Shown: positions 42,883 through 51,321 of the stretch, in pieces
Layout of the letters: each line of letters starts with the position of its first letter
Numbering within the stretch: the stretch's first letter is position 1
Program-made: the position numbers and the translations under genes
From: Roseibacillus ishigakijimensis
GTDB taxonomy: Bacteria > Verrucomicrobiota > Verrucomicrobiia > Verrucomicrobiales > Akkermansiaceae
Length of the DNA stretch: 57,710 nt
NCBI RefSeq assembly: GCF_016595415.1
Contig: NZ_JAENIO010000026.1
Span: 1-57,710 of the forward strand
Direction: 5' to 3'
The notes under the pieces: generated by a model
What the model was told of the DNA's origin: nothing
The model's database searches: none
The model's input: the letters and a program-made list of their open reading frames with translations, nothing else

Positions 42883-43812
42883 CTAGAAAATGGAGCCCGT
42901 GGCGTCGGAAAGGAGCTCAAGGGCGCGGAAGCCACGGTGGGAATTGCCCCGCGTGTTGAGGGGCGGGCTCCAGACGGCGACCGAGAAGTGGCCGGGATGG
43001 ACGGCTACAATGCCGCCTCCCACCCCGCTTTTGGCAGGGAGGCCCACCCGGAAGGCGAATTCCCCAGCTTCGTCGTAGAGCCCGCAGGTCATCATGGTGG
43101 CATTGATGCGCTTGGCCCGGCGAGGGGTCAGAATGGGGGTGCCATCGACCAGAGACTGGCCTCCATTGGCGAGCACGCCGCAGGCCCGGGCAAGGTCGCG
43201 GCAGCTCATCGCCAGGGAGCAGGCCTGGAAGTAGAAGGCGAGGACGTCTTCTACCTCGTGGCGGAGGTGACCGTAGCCCTTGATGAGATGAGCGATCGCA
43301 CGGTTGTGGTGGCCGGTCCGCTGTTCTGACCAAGCTACTTCCTCATCGTAGTGCAAGGCTGGATTTCCGCTGATTTCCCGCACAAAGGCCAAAAAGTCGT
43401 CGGCAGGCTGCGCCAGTAAATCGAGCAGAACATCACAAACCACGATCGCTCCGGCATTGATGAAGGGGTTGCGGGGATAGCCTTTTTCATACTCCAACTG
43501 CACGAGCGAGTTGAAGGGATCGCCCGAGGGCTCGACGCCGACCCGTTCGCGGAGGCGGCGCCCCAGGGGCTGGATGGCCCGCATGAGGAGAAAGACCTTG
43601 GAGATGCTCTGGATGGAAAAGGGCTCGTCTCCCTCGCCGCTCTGGCATTCCCCTCCATCCAGGGTATGGAGAGCCATTCCGAAGTGGTCGGGTGCTACTT
43701 TGGCCAGCTCCGGGATGTAGTCCGCCACCCGGCCCCCGTGCTCCAGCCCAGCCGTTTCCCGCACGATGGAGTCCAGGAGCGGCTGATAGTCGATGGAAGG
43801 AGGGGAAGACAT
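42883..43812 (-). CDS. glsA: Glutaminase
   Basis: A 309-residue serine-dependent glutaminase that hydrolyses glutamine to glutamate and ammonia. The beta-lactamase-like S-x2-K site is SIQSISKVFLL, with the substrate-binding NPFINAGAIVVCD, TGHHNRAIAHL and SGVGGGIVAV segments in order. Length is the usual 300-310. It starts 11 bp after the transglutaminase-DUF2126 gene and is followed after 151 bp by the ATP-grasp fusion, so it is embedded in the amidoligase cluster on the same strand. That suggests it supplies glutamate or ammonia to the pathway; it may equally be a housekeeping gene caught between them. Confidence 0.95.
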   Translation of the reverse strand: MSSPPSIDYQPLLDSIVRETAGLEHGGRVADYIPELAKVAPDHFGMALHTLDGGECQSGEGDEPFSIQSISKVFLLMRAIQPLGRRLRERVGVEPSGDPFNSLVQLEYEKGYPRNPFINAGAIVVCDVLLDLLAQPADDFLAFVREISGNPALHYDEEVAWSEQRTGHHNRAIAHLIKGYGHLRHEVEDVLAFYFQACSLAMSCRDLARACGVLANGGQSLVDGTPILTPRRAKRINATMMTCGLYDEAGEFAFRVGLPAKSGVGGGIVAVHPGHFSVAVWSPPLNTRGNSHRGFRALELLSDATGSIF

Positions 43813-43823
43813 GGGGGCGCCGG

Positions 43824-46800
43824 TTAGAAGTAGCGCTGGAGGTCCAGGGTGAGGGGGAAGTCAGGATTGATGTCGGGCTGGGGCGGATCGATGGTGCCGG
43901 GGGTTTTGCCCATTTCAAAAAAGCGCGAACGGCGTCGGCTCTCTGCCACAAAGGCATTGAGCGGGAAGTCGTCGTAAGCCCGTCCCCCGGGGTGAACGAC
44001 GTGGTATTGGCAGGCCGCCAGGGAGCGCTGGTTCCAAGTGTCGACGAGGTCGAAGGTGAGGGGGGAATTGATGGGCTTGGTGGGGTGGAGGGCGGAGAAG
44101 GGTTTCCAAGCCCGGAAGCGCACTCCGGCCACGTATTCGCCCGCCCGTCCGGTGGGGTGCAGGGGCACCGGGATGCCATTGGCAGTCAGGAGATGGCGCT
44201 TCTCGGTGAGGTTGCTGAGCTTGACCTGCACGCGTTCCACCGAGGAGTCGACATAGCGGGCGGTGCCAAAGGAGGCGGTCTCCTCGCCCAGCACGTTCCA
44301 AGGCTCGATGGCGGTGCGCACCTCGAGGTGGATGTTGCGATGGTCGAGCTCGCCAATGAAGGGCATGCGGAATTCGAGGTGGGGCTTGAACCAGGCCGGG
44401 TCGAAGGCGAGGCCGTGTCCTTGCAGGTCCTCCACCACGTCGTTGAGGTCGTCTTCCAGGAAGTGGGGGAGCATCCAGCGGTCGTGGAGCCGGGTGTTCC
44501 AGCGCTCCAGCTTGGCGGTGTAGGGCTGGTCCCAGAAGCGCGAGAGAAGCCCGCGCACGAGGAGTTGCTGGGCCAGCGACATATCCGGGTGGGGGGGCAT
44601 CTCGAAGCCGCGCATCTCCACCAAGCCCAATCGCCCGGTGGGGGAATCCGGGGAGAAGAGCTTGTCGATGCAGAGCTCGGCGCGGTGGGTGTTGCCGGTC
44701 ATGTCGACCAGATGGTTGCGCAAGACCCGGTCGACCAGCCATTGGCTGTTGGTCAGCACGGTGTTGGTCTCGGGCAGGGCTCCGAAGGCGGTCTCCAGCT
44801 CGTAGAGTTGCTCGGGGCGGGCCTCATCCAGGCGGGGGGCCTGGGAGGTGGGGCCGACAAACATGCCCGAGAAGAGGTAGGAGAGGGAGGGATGGTTGTT
44901 GAAGTAAGTGATCAGCGAGCGCAGGAGGTCGGGTCGGCGCAGGAAGGGGGAGTCGAGAGGTTTCTCGCCCCCGATGACGATGTGATTGCCCCCGCCGGTG
45001 CCGGAGTGGCGCCCGTCCTGGAGATATTTTTCGGTGCCCAGTCCGCAGAAACGGGCCTCTTCGTAGAGGATCTTGGTCTTGTCCACGATCTCCTGCCAGC
45101 TTTGCGAGGGATGGATATTGACCTCGATGACGCCGGGGTCGGGGGTGACCGAGAAGGAATTGAGCCGGGGGTCGGAGGGGGGCTTGTAGCCTTCCAGTCG
45201 CACCGGAGTGCCCAGCTCTTTGGCGGTTTCCTCCACCGCAGCCACCAGCTCCAGATAAGAGCCGGCATCGGTGAGCGGGGGGAAGAAGATATTCAGGCGG
45301 CCTTCGCGGGGTTCGACGACCAGGCCGGTGCGCAGTTGTCCTTTGGCCGATTGGTTCATCTCCGGGGGAGTGAGGACGGCATTGCGCTGGCGTTCCTGCA
45401 GCTCGCGGATGAGCTCGTCGCGGCGACGTTTGCGCTCCTCTGCTTCTCCGGCGAGCCTTTCCTCGCGCTCTTCGGGACTCTCCCGCTCGTCAAAGGGATT
45501 TTGCATGAGGGGGCTGCCCGCGCCACGGAGGGCGGGGGGAACGAGGCGTTCTTCGGGAAAGGGTGAGCGCGGGATGGCGGGGTCGTAGGGCTCCAGGTAG
45601 GGTTGGTCGGTGATTTTCGCCCAGGGGAGTCCGTCGATGGGGAGGCGGTAGCCCATGGGGTGATTGCCGGGGGAGAGGAACATTTCCTCTGTGCCAAGGA
45701 ACCAGGGGCCAGTGAGCCATTCCTCGGGGTAGAGGCCCCGGGCAATGGGCAGGAGGTGGCCGACCTCCGAGCCCAGCCCTTTGTCGAAGACTTCCGCAAT
45801 TTTCCGCCGGGCCAGTTCATCCTTCAAGCGCGGGTCCTTGACCGTCACGTTCATGGGCAAGCGGCGCTCTTTCCACAGATAATAGTAGAGATCCTCGAAG
45901 CCGGGGCGGATGTAGTCGGTAGGAAGGCCGAGATTTTTGGCCAGGAGATGGGTGAAGGCCTCCGAATCCTTGATGGTGTGGCCGTAGTTTTCTTCCTGGC
46001 GGGCAAAGAGGCCGGGATCGGTCCAGATGGCCTGGCCATCGCGCCGCCAGTAGGAGGAGTAGGCCCAGCGCGGAAGTTGTTCCCCGGGATACCACTTGCC
46101 CTGTCCGTGGAAAAGGAAGCCCCCGGGCGAGAATTTTTTGTAAAGGCGGCGCAGCAATTGGTCGGCATAGCGCTCCTTGGTCTCGCCCAATGCCTCGGTA
46201 TTCCACTCCGCGGCCTCCATCTCGGTGGCCGAGACAAAAGTGGGCTCGCCCCCCATGGTCAAGCGGATGTCCTGCCGCTCAATCTGTTTGTCGAGCTCGT
46301 GCCCGAGGGCCTCGATGGCGGCCGACTGCTCCTCGGTGTAGGGCAGGGTGGTGCGCGGGGTTTCCTTGATGCGCTTGATTTCCATCGCGAAGTCGAAGGC
46401 GCACTCCACCTCCTCGGTGGTCACGATGGAGCCGGAAAGAGGGGCGGCATTGATGTAATCGGCCGAGCCGCAGAGGGGAATTTGCCCTTCGCCCGCGAGG
46501 AGGCCCGAGGTCGGGTCGAGCCCGACCCAGCCCGCTCCCGGGAGGTAGATTTCCGTCCAGGCATGGAGGTCGGTGAAGTCCTCCTCCGGTCCGCTCGGGC
46601 CATCGTCGATGGGCTTTTGGTCCGCCGTGAGCTGGATGATGTAGCCGGAACAAAAGCGGGCCGCAACGCCGAGATGGCGCATGACGTGGACCAGCAGCCA
46701 AGCCGAATCCCGGCAGGAGCCCTTCCTTTTTTGCAAGGTCTCTTCTGGAGTCTGCACCCCTGGTTCCAGGCGGATGCCGTAGTCCACCGCCTGGTTCACG

Positions 46801-47255
46801 GCTTGGTTCACCGCGATCATGAAGTCGTTGGTCAGCATCCCTTTTTCGATGGGGAGCTGGCTCATGAATTTATCGAAGAGGGGAGAGCTCTTGCCGGTGG
46901 CGAGGTAGGGCTTGAGGTCCTCCTTGAGTTCGCGGGGATAGCCGATGGGGTAGCTCTCCGCGCAGTCCTCGAGGAAAAAGTCGAAGGGATTGATGGGCGA
47001 GAGGTCGGCGACGAGGTCCACTTCCAGCTTTAGCTCGGTCACGGGCTCGGGAAAAACGAGCCGGGCCAGGTAGTTGCCCTGCGGGTCTTGCTGCCAATTG
47101 ATGAAGTGCTTCTCCGGGGTCACCTTCAGCGAATAGGCCGGAATCGGGGTGCGGGAATGGGCGGCGGGACGGAGTCGAACCACTTGTGGCCCGAGGGTGA
47201 CTGGCTTCTTGTATTTGTAGGAAGTGACGTGATGAAGCGAGCAGTGGATTGACAT
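43824..47255 (-). CDS. Transglutaminase-DUF2126 large protein
   Basis: A 1143-residue protein. The N-terminal part is a bacterial transglutaminase unit with triad C181 (RKGSCRDSAWLL), H231 (TDLHAWTEIYLP) and D247 (VGLDPTSG). The remaining 800 residues are DUF2126, with MGGEPTFVS, GQGKWYPGEQLPRW, GGGNHIVIGGE and RNHLVDMTGNTHRAELCIDK as recognisable blocks. DUF2126 has carboxylate-amine-ligase-like features (His and Glu clusters near GGGNHIV) and always accompanies transglutaminases and ATP-grasp proteins. Role: probably the main ligase or modifying enzyme of the peptide pathway. It is the first gene of the minus-strand set, divergent from the plus-strand set across 110 bp. Confidence 0.93.
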   Translation of the reverse strand: MSIHCSLHHVTSYKYKKPVTLGPQVVRLRPAAHSRTPIPAYSLKVTPEKHFINWQQDPQGNYLARLVFPEPVTELKLEVDLVADLSPINPFDFFLEDCAESYPIGYPRELKEDLKPYLATGKSSPLFDKFMSQLPIEKGMLTNDFMIAVNQAVNQAVDYGIRLEPGVQTPEETLQKRKGSCRDSAWLLVHVMRHLGVAARFCSGYIIQLTADQKPIDDGPSGPEEDFTDLHAWTEIYLPGAGWVGLDPTSGLLAGEGQIPLCGSADYINAAPLSGSIVTTEEVECAFDFAMEIKRIKETPRTTLPYTEEQSAAIEALGHELDKQIERQDIRLTMGGEPTFVSATEMEAAEWNTEALGETKERYADQLLRRLYKKFSPGGFLFHGQGKWYPGEQLPRWAYSSYWRRDGQAIWTDPGLFARQEENYGHTIKDSEAFTHLLAKNLGLPTDYIRPGFEDLYYYLWKERRLPMNVTVKDPRLKDELARRKIAEVFDKGLGSEVGHLLPIARGLYPEEWLTGPWFLGTEEMFLSPGNHPMGYRLPIDGLPWAKITDQPYLEPYDPAIPRSPFPEERLVPPALRGAGSPLMQNPFDERESPEEREERLAGEAEERKRRRDELIRELQERQRNAVLTPPEMNQSAKGQLRTGLVVEPREGRLNIFFPPLTDAGSYLELVAAVEETAKELGTPVRLEGYKPPSDPRLNSFSVTPDPGVIEVNIHPSQSWQEIVDKTKILYEEARFCGLGTEKYLQDGRHSGTGGGNHIVIGGEKPLDSPFLRRPDLLRSLITYFNNHPSLSYLFSGMFVGPTSQAPRLDEARPEQLYELETAFGALPETNTVLTNSQWLVDRVLRNHLVDMTGNTHRAELCIDKLFSPDSPTGRLGLVEMRGFEMPPHPDMSLAQQLLVRGLLSRFWDQPYTAKLERWNTRLHDRWMLPHFLEDDLNDVVEDLQGHGLAFDPAWFKPHLEFRMPFIGELDHRNIHLEVRTAIEPWNVLGEETASFGTARYVDSSVERVQVKLSNLTEKRHLLTANGIPVPLHPTGRAGEYVAGVRFRAWKPFSALHPTKPINSPLTFDLVDTWNQRSLAACQYHVVHPGGRAYDDFPLNAFVAESRRRSRFFEMGKTPGTIDPPQPDINPDFPLTLDLQRYF

Positions 47256-47365
47256 GGCCTGATTTATGCTAAGAATGGTTTGCAGTAGGTCGAAAGCAAT
47301 ATTGGAGCCAAACTTTGGAAGAAAAGCGAGGCTTGCGGCCGAAAAGTAAAAGAACTCAGAGAAAA

Positions 47366-48796
47366 ATGCTATTCAAAGATTATCAGCCACAGGCTGCCTA
47401 CGACGAGGCCTTCACCGCCGAGGGTGTCCCCCGGGCCTGTTATGAGCAAATCCTCGCGCGCTTGCAGAACCTGTCGGCCGAAGAGTTCAAATCCATCCAG
47501 AGCACCCTCAGCCTCGCCTTTCTCCGCCAAGGGGTCACCTTCACCGTTTATGGGGACGAAGAGGGCACGGAACGCATTTTCCCCTTCGACCCCATTCCCC
47601 GCGTCATCCCGGCTGAAGAGTGGAAAGTGTTGGAGCGCGGTCTCGTGCAACGCATTGAAGCTCTGAACTGTTTTCTCAAAGACGTCTACTTCGACCAGAA
47701 GATCATCAAGGACAAGGTAGTCCCCGAGGAAGTGGTGGTCTCGGCCAAGCACTACCGCCCCGAATTCCGCGAGGTCAAGGTGCCCAACGATACCTACGTC
47801 CACATCTGCGGAACGGACCTCATTCGCGATGTCGATGGCTCCTACCTCGTGCTGGAGGACAACTGCCGCTCTCCTTCCGGGGTCAGTTATCTGCTCGAAA
47901 ACCGGGCAGCGATGAAAAAGGTGTATCCTTCTCTCTTCTCGCAAACCGGGGTGCGCGCGGTCGATGCTTATCCCGACTGGCTGCTCGAGACCATGGAATG
48001 CCTGGTGACCTCCGCCGAACGGGACCCCGTCTGTGTCCTGCTGACGCCGGGAGTGTTCAATAGCGCTTACTTCGAGCATTCCTTCTTGGCCAGTCGCATG
48101 GGGATTGAAATCGTTGAAGGTCAGGATTTGGTGGTGATTGACGATCACGTTTTCATGAAGACGACCCGTGGTCTCAAACGGGTGGATGTGATCTATCGTC
48201 GCATCGATGATGACTTCCTCGATCCCGAAGTCTTCCGCAAGGATTCCCTTCTCGGGGTGAAAGGGCTGATGCGGGCCTATCGGGCTGGAAACGTCGCACT
48301 GGCAAATGCGGTAGGCACCGGGGTAGCTGATGATAAGGTGACTTATAAATACGTTCCAGATATGATTAAATACTATCTGGATGAAGAGCCCATTCTCCCC
48401 AATGTGGAGACTTACCTAGCGAACGAGCCCAAGGAGTTGAACCACATCCTGGAGAACCTCGATCAGTTCGTGGTGAAGGCCGCCAACGAGTCCGGGGGTT
48501 ACGGGATGCTCGTTGGTCCTAAGTCGACTAAGAAGGAAATTGCCGAATTTGCGGAAGCCATCAAGGCCGACCCGCGCAACTACATCGCCCAGCCCATGAT
48601 CTCGCTTTCCACCCACCCCACCTTCTGTGACGGGGAGATTGGTCCCCGCCACATTGATCTGCGACCCTATATCTTGCGGGGAGAAGAAACGCGCGTGATT
48701 CCCGGTGGCTTGACGCGAGTGGCCCTGAAAGAGGGGTCCATTGTGGTCAACTCCTCACAAGGGGGAGGAAGTAAGGATACTTGGGTTCTTTACTGA
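47366..48796 (+). CDS. Circularly permuted ATP-grasp protein
   Basis: A 476-residue stand-alone ATP-grasp ligase of the circularly permuted type 2 family. Typical blocks are [15 protein letters not shown] at the N-terminus, [35 protein letters not shown] and a C-terminal [11 protein letters not shown] end. The ATG at 47366 gives the family N-terminus; a longer frame adds 17 basic residues without support. It is predicted to make an amide bond using ATP. It is followed at 63 bp by the alpha-E gene. It is more similar in layout to the classic two-gene form than to the fused paralogue on the other strand. Confidence 0.93.
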   Translation: MLFKDYQPQAAYDEAFTAEGVPRACYEQILARLQNLSAEEFKSIQSTLSLAFLRQGVTFTVYGDEEGTERIFPFDPIPRVIPAEEWKVLERGLVQRIEALNCFLKDVYFDQKIIKDKVVPEEVVVSAKHYRPEFREVKVPNDTYVHICGTDLIRDVDGSYLVLEDNCRSPSGVSYLLENRAAMKKVYPSLFSQTGVRAVDAYPDWLLETMECLVTSAERDPVCVLLTPGVFNSAYFEHSFLASRMGIEIVEGQDLVVIDDHVFMKTTRGLKRVDVIYRRIDDDFLDPEVFRKDSLLGVKGLMRAYRAGNVALANAVGTGVADDKVTYKYVPDMIKYYLDEEPILPNVETYLANEPKELNHILENLDQFVVKAANESGGYGMLVGPKSTKKEIAEFAEAIKADPRNYIAQPMISLSTHPTFCDGEIGPRHIDLRPYILRGEETRVIPGGLTRVALKEGSIVVNSSQGGGSKDTWVLY

Positions 48797-48859
48797 AAGA
48801 AATGTCTGAATTTCTAGCAAATCATTCTGTTAATTTATAACGAGAAACGTTTTTGTAAT

Positions 48860-49879
48860 ATGCTATCGAGAGTTGCGGAGTCCCTCACGTGGATGGGACG
48901 TTATCTGGAGCGGGCGGAAGGCCTCGCCCGTCTGGTCGAGGTATCCGAGCAATTGGCGCTGGATGTCCGGCATGGAGAACTGAGCCATGCGGAGGCCTTC
49001 TTCCTCCCCATCGTGAGAACCTACCGCTTGGAAGAATTTTTACCTGAGGCGGATTTGAACGCCGATCAGCTCATTGACTTCCTTCTGGTGGGGAAGGACA
49101 ATCCGGGTTCGGTGCTCGCCAGCTTGACCATGGCCCGGCAAAACGCGCGTATGGTGCGGGACCAGCTGGGCACGGAGTTCTGGGAGGTCCTCAATGATGT
49201 CTACCTCTGGTGTCGCGAGAAGTCCGTGCGGCGCAAAAAGGTCAATCCCGTGGAGATGGGCATGCGGGTGCGCCAAGCCTGTCTCCACTTCCGGGGACTG
49301 GCCGACGAAGTTCTTGAGCGCAGCGAAGCCTGGTGCTTCCTCAAGCTCGGCATGAAGCTGGAGCGGGCGGACCAAACCTCGCGAGTGCTCGATCTGCGCA
49401 CGTTCATGCCCTCCGGAGGCGGGGATGTCTCGAAAGCCTTCGAGCCCTACGTCTGGCTCGCCATCATGCGCGGTTGCGGGGCCCAGGACCAGCGGGGCTT
49501 CGGCAGCACCGAGCCCGATTGGCCAAGGGCGGTGCGCACCCTGGTGCTCAGTAATGTCTTTCCCCGCTCCATCCGGCATTGCGTTGGGCGAATCAGCGAG
49601 GTTCTCCACGAATTGTCAGGAACACGTCTCGGGCTTCATAGTAACGAGGCCGAACGGGCCTGTGGGCGACTCCTCGCGGAACTCGATCTTCTCGCCTACA
49701 GCGGGGTGATTAAGGGAGACTTGCACGACTTCCTCGATGGGGTGCAGCGGGGCTTGAACCGCATTGGTCAGGGAATCTACGAGGCCTATTCCTATCAGGA
49801 TCCGGAGACAGTGGACGAGGAAGCGGAGGAGGACGAAGAAGAGCCCTTGGTCTTTTCGCAAAAGCAGAGCCAGGGGTGA
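48860..49879 (+). CDS. Alpha-E domain protein
   Basis: A 339-residue all-helical protein of the alpha-E (DUF403) family. The N-terminus MLSRVAESLTWMGRYLERAE matches the family start, and the C-terminal region keeps VGRISEVLHELSGTRL. The last 25 residues are a highly acidic tail. The molecular role is unknown; the family is encoded almost always beside a circularly permuted ATP-grasp and may act as its partner. Here it follows such a gene, and the fusion at the other side of the cluster supports a physical contact. Confidence 0.92.
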   Translation: MLSRVAESLTWMGRYLERAEGLARLVEVSEQLALDVRHGELSHAEAFFLPIVRTYRLEEFLPEADLNADQLIDFLLVGKDNPGSVLASLTMARQNARMVRDQLGTEFWEVLNDVYLWCREKSVRRKKVNPVEMGMRVRQACLHFRGLADEVLERSEAWCFLKLGMKLERADQTSRVLDLRTFMPSGGGDVSKAFEPYVWLAIMRGCGAQDQRGFGSTEPDWPRAVRTLVLSNVFPRSIRHCVGRISEVLHELSGTRLGLHSNEAERACGRLLAELDLLAYSGVIKGDLHDFLDGVQRGLNRIGQGIYEAYSYQDPETVDEEAEEDEEEPLVFSQKQSQG

Positions 49880-49927
49880 GCTCTTTGCTCTAACCGCTGG
49901 AGGAGGGGAGTGGAGGAGGCTCCTCGC

Positions 49928-50593
49928 TTACCGGCGGGGTTTTTCCAAAAGTCCCAAACGGTGGGCTTTGTGAATGGCGGCGGGCGAATTTGGCACGTTG
50001 AGCTTTTCAAAGATGTGAGCGATGTGATTGGCGACCGTTTTGGGGCTGATGTCGAGGCGACAGGCAATTTCTTTGCGCAAAAAGCCTTCGCTGATCAAAA
50101 CGAGGATCTCGTGCTCTCTTTCCGAGAGGGGAGTTGATTGCTCGGAGGTGGTGCTCTGGGGGCGAAAGGCCTCGAGGAGAAAGCGCGCCATATGAGGGTC
50201 GACCGAGGCTCCTCCTTCCATCACGGTGTGGATGCCTTGGCGGAGGTCTTGGAAGGAGAGGGACTTAAGAAGGTAGCCGGAAGCTCCCAATCGAACGGCA
50301 GTGAGAACGTCATCTGCGCGTTCCGATTGAGTGAGGACGAGGATTCGGGCCTCGGGGGCGAGAGCCGCGAGCAGGGGAAGAGCTTCCAGCCCGGCCATCC
50401 CGGGGAGGCTCAGATCGAGCAGAATCAGGTCGGGAACGAGTGAGCCGGAATCGTTCTGTAGACTACGGATGGCCTGTTCGGCAGTGCCAAAAACGCCTGC
50501 GAAAGTGATGCCCGGGTCATCTTGGAAGGCAAATTGGATGACGTGGCGGTAGTCGTGGCTGTCTTCGATCAAGAGAGTTCGAATCGGGGTCAT
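49928..50593 (-). CDS. LuxR/NarL-type response regulator
   Basis: A 221-residue two-component regulator. The receiver domain (1-120) has the acidic pocket D11 and the phosphorylated D60 (LILLDLSLPG), with the conserved lysine in SGYLLKSLS. The LuxR-type helix-turn-helix is at about 155-215 (LSEREHEILVLISEG and SPKTVANHIAHIFEKL). Its start overlaps the kinase stop by one base (TAATG), so the two are co-translated. Target genes are unknown; the PEP-CTERM and repeat-protein genes beyond the sensor are candidates by position only. Confidence 0.95.
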   Translation of the reverse strand: MTPIRTLLIEDSHDYRHVIQFAFQDDPGITFAGVFGTAEQAIRSLQNDSGSLVPDLILLDLSLPGMAGLEALPLLAALAPEARILVLTQSERADDVLTAVRLGASGYLLKSLSFQDLRQGIHTVMEGGASVDPHMARFLLEAFRPQSTTSEQSTPLSEREHEILVLISEGFLRKEIACRLDISPKTVANHIAHIFEKLNVPNSPAAIHKAHRLGLLEKPRR

Positions 50594-51279
50594 TATCCTT
50601 CTATTCTTATTAAATTAAAAAGATTGGCGCGATGAATCTTCACCTCCAGGGCGATGAGGGTGCCGCCCGAGGGCGAAGTCTGCATGCGGACTCTCGAGCC
50701 CAAATAGCGAGCCCGCCGGGCCAGTGAGGGTGGCACTGGAGCCGCCTCGCCAGCGTGTAACCCCCGGCCATCGTCGCTGATAGCTAGCCGGACCTCCCGC
50801 GGGGTGGCCGAGAGGGAAATGTGCACGAAGGAGGCATCGGCGTGGCGGTTGATGTTGATGAGACTTTCCTTGAAGAAGAGAAAAAAATGGGTGCGCGAGC
50901 GGGCACTGAGACGCTGGAGATAGTCCTCCCCCTCAACGGTAAAGCTGGACTCGAGATTGGCGATCATGCGGCCGGCCGTTCTGCGCAGGTCGGCCAAAAG
51001 ATTCTCGTGGGCTTTTCGGGCAGTGTGCTGGTGGCAGAAGTCTCGCGTGGCTTCACTGGCGCGCTGGGTCATGCGAGCGATTTCATCCAGTGCTTGATTC
51101 AGCTTTTCGGGAGAATGGGCGACTTCGCGGGTGTGGGAGCTCAGGATTCCGATGGCGTGGAGGCTGGCTCCCAAATGATCGTGGAGATCGGCGGCAAAGC
51201 GCTCGCGCAAACGGGTGGCCGTGCGCTGGCGGAGGTGGCGACCGACTAAGATGGTGACTGCGACGAGACAAGCTAGCAT
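50593..51279 (-). CDS. Sensor histidine kinase, cytoplasmic part
   Basis: A 228-residue kinase of the NarX/DesK type. A single transmembrane helix (MLACLVAVTILVGRHL) leads into the dimerisation helix with the phosphorylated H33 (AADLHDHLGASL), and the ATPase domain has ISDDGRGL. This open frame has no ribosome-binding site before its ATG. It is in the same frame as the upstream discoidin-like protein, separated from it by one TAA and 14 sense codons (reading RQQSTLRGLRYLSI). It is therefore probably the C-terminal part of a single sensor interrupted by a stop codon, or a separately initiated fragment of it. Confidence 0.8.
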   Translation of the reverse strand: MLACLVAVTILVGRHLRQRTATRLRERFAADLHDHLGASLHAIGILSSHTREVAHSPEKLNQALDEIARMTQRASEATRDFCHQHTARKAHENLLADLRRTAGRMIANLESSFTVEGEDYLQRLSARSRTHFFLFFKESLININRHADASFVHISLSATPREVRLAISDDGRGLHAGEAAPVPPSLARRARYLGSRVRMQTSPSGGTLIALEVKIHRANLFNLIRIEG

Positions 51280-51321
51280 GATACTTAGATAGCGGAGCCC
51301 TCGAAGCGTGCTTTGCTGCCT

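Noticed and set aside
43692-45566. 624-residue plus-strand open frame opposite DUF2126
   Set aside because: Antisense shadow with no domain or export signal.
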